Source: Anaeromusa acidaminophila DSM 3853 (GTDB taxonomy: Bacteria; Bacillota; Negativicutes; Anaeromusales; Anaeromusaceae). From it: a stretch of DNA of 53,530 nucleotides. Of the stretch, positions 53,241-53,530 are shown piece after piece. The stretch spans positions 1 through 53,530 of the forward strand of contig NZ_KB894604.1 in the NCBI RefSeq assembly GCF_000374545.1, read 5' to 3'. The notes under the pieces were generated by a model. That model saw only the letters and a program-made list of their open reading frames with translations. It searched no databases and was not told the DNA's origin. Each line of letters starts with the position of its first letter. Position 1 is the first letter of the stretch. The translations under genes were made by a program, and so were the position numbers.

Positions 53241-53530
53241 TGCCCTGCCCCCGAAAACTAGTCCAAAAAACCAAGTTAGTTTAAGCAACGCACACTATGG
53301 TTTGAGGTGCTGGAGGCTTGTATCCAAGGGAACTATGTGGTCGTATCGTGTTATACTCCAAAACCCAACGTTTCGTTAATATATCTACTTCAACCATGGA
53401 ATCAAAAATTTCTCGGTTTAGAAACTCATCTCGCATTTTACTGTTAAAACTTTCGCAAAAGCCATTCTCCCATGGACTGCCTGGTTCAATGTAAGCAGTG
53501 GAAACTCCCAGGTTATGCAGCCACTTGCGT
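53241..53530 (-). mobile_element. End of an IS3-family element (IS407/IS2-like group), rest outside window
   Basis: The putative terminal sequence TGCCCTGCCCCCGAAAACT begins at 53241, in the TG...CA style of IS3 elements. It is followed on the minus strand by the C-terminal part of a transposase whose stop is 40 bases from the end. It differs in sequence from the element at the left end. The other end and target duplication are not visible. Confidence 0.7.
53281..53530 (-). CDS. IS3-family transposase OrfB, C-terminal part
   Basis: The minus-strand frame enters from the right edge and ends at TAA (53281-53283), giving 82 residues. STAYIEPGSPWENGFCESFN contains the catalytic glutamate (E of WENGFCESF) of the DDE integrase core. 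KMRDEFLNREIF and LEYNTIRPHSSLGYKPPAP are typical of IS407/IS2-like OrfB ends. The first two catalytic acids would be outside the window. Confidence 0.88.
   Translation of the reverse strand, partial: RKWLHNLGVSTAYIEPGSPWENGFCESFNSKMRDEFLNREIFDSMVEVDILTKRWVLEYNTIRPHSSLGYKPPAPQTIVCVA

Overview
The window is a chromosomal stretch of a motile, Gram-positive-lineage bacterium (Bacillota). CodY, a long Bacillus/Clostridia-type fla/che operon, FliY plus CheC/CheD chemotaxis, and the order sigma-28 / SwrB-like / rpsB-tsf-pyrH-frr-uppS-cdsA-dxr-rseP-ispG-proS all support this. A Negativicutes (Sporomusa/Pelosinus/Anaeromusa-like) or clostridial anaerobe is my best guess; the sequence alone does not prove it. 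Both ends are fragments of two different IS3-family elements, so the window may be one contig whose ends are assembly breaks in repeats.

Layout. 1-245: tail of an IS3 (IS150-like) element. 264-1319 (-): nicotinate phosphoribosyltransferase. 1544-3628: folP-folB-folK. 3794-8336: dprA-topA-trmFO, from a near-consensus promoter. 8592-9368: codY, with a candidate CodY box upstream and a strong terminator downstream. 9652-39817: a roughly 30-kb flagellar/chemotaxis operon encoding proximal rod, MS ring, switch, export gate, export ATPase, hook-length control, placement GTPases, PilZ brake, CheY/B/A/W/C/D, sigma-28 and accessory proteins. 39973-49741: translation and envelope genes (rpsB, tsf, pyrH, frr, uppS, cdsA, dxr, rseP, ispG, proS). 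49998-52793: ACT-domain protein, hom, thrB. 52877-52953: tRNA-Pro(GGG). 53151-53530 (-): 3' end of a membrane-protein gene cut by a second IS3-family element.

How the genes work together. FlgB, FlgC, FliE and FliF form the membrane base; FliG, FliM and FliY form the switch that CheY-P acts on; FliH/I/J and FliO/P/Q/R-FlhB-FlhA form the export apparatus; FlhF and FlhG set number and position. CheA/CheW/CheB/CheC/CheD/FliY form a Bacillus-type adaptation system, with no cheR or cheV here. FliA would switch on late genes located elsewhere. No intergenic stretch exceeds 300 bases, and there is no CRISPR array, toxin-antitoxin pair or defence island.

Most of the window is well-known biology and I found no clear new system. 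The points most worth a second look are: flgD and flgE are missing from the position where this operon type usually has them; the only possible flhB start codon lies inside fliR and gives a cysteine-rich N-terminus; a perfect 12-bp hairpin without a U-tract sits before flbD; there is a structured rpsB leader; a palindrome overlaps the -10 of the hom/thrB promoter; and the tRNA-Pro flank looks like an integration scar next to an IS-truncated gene.
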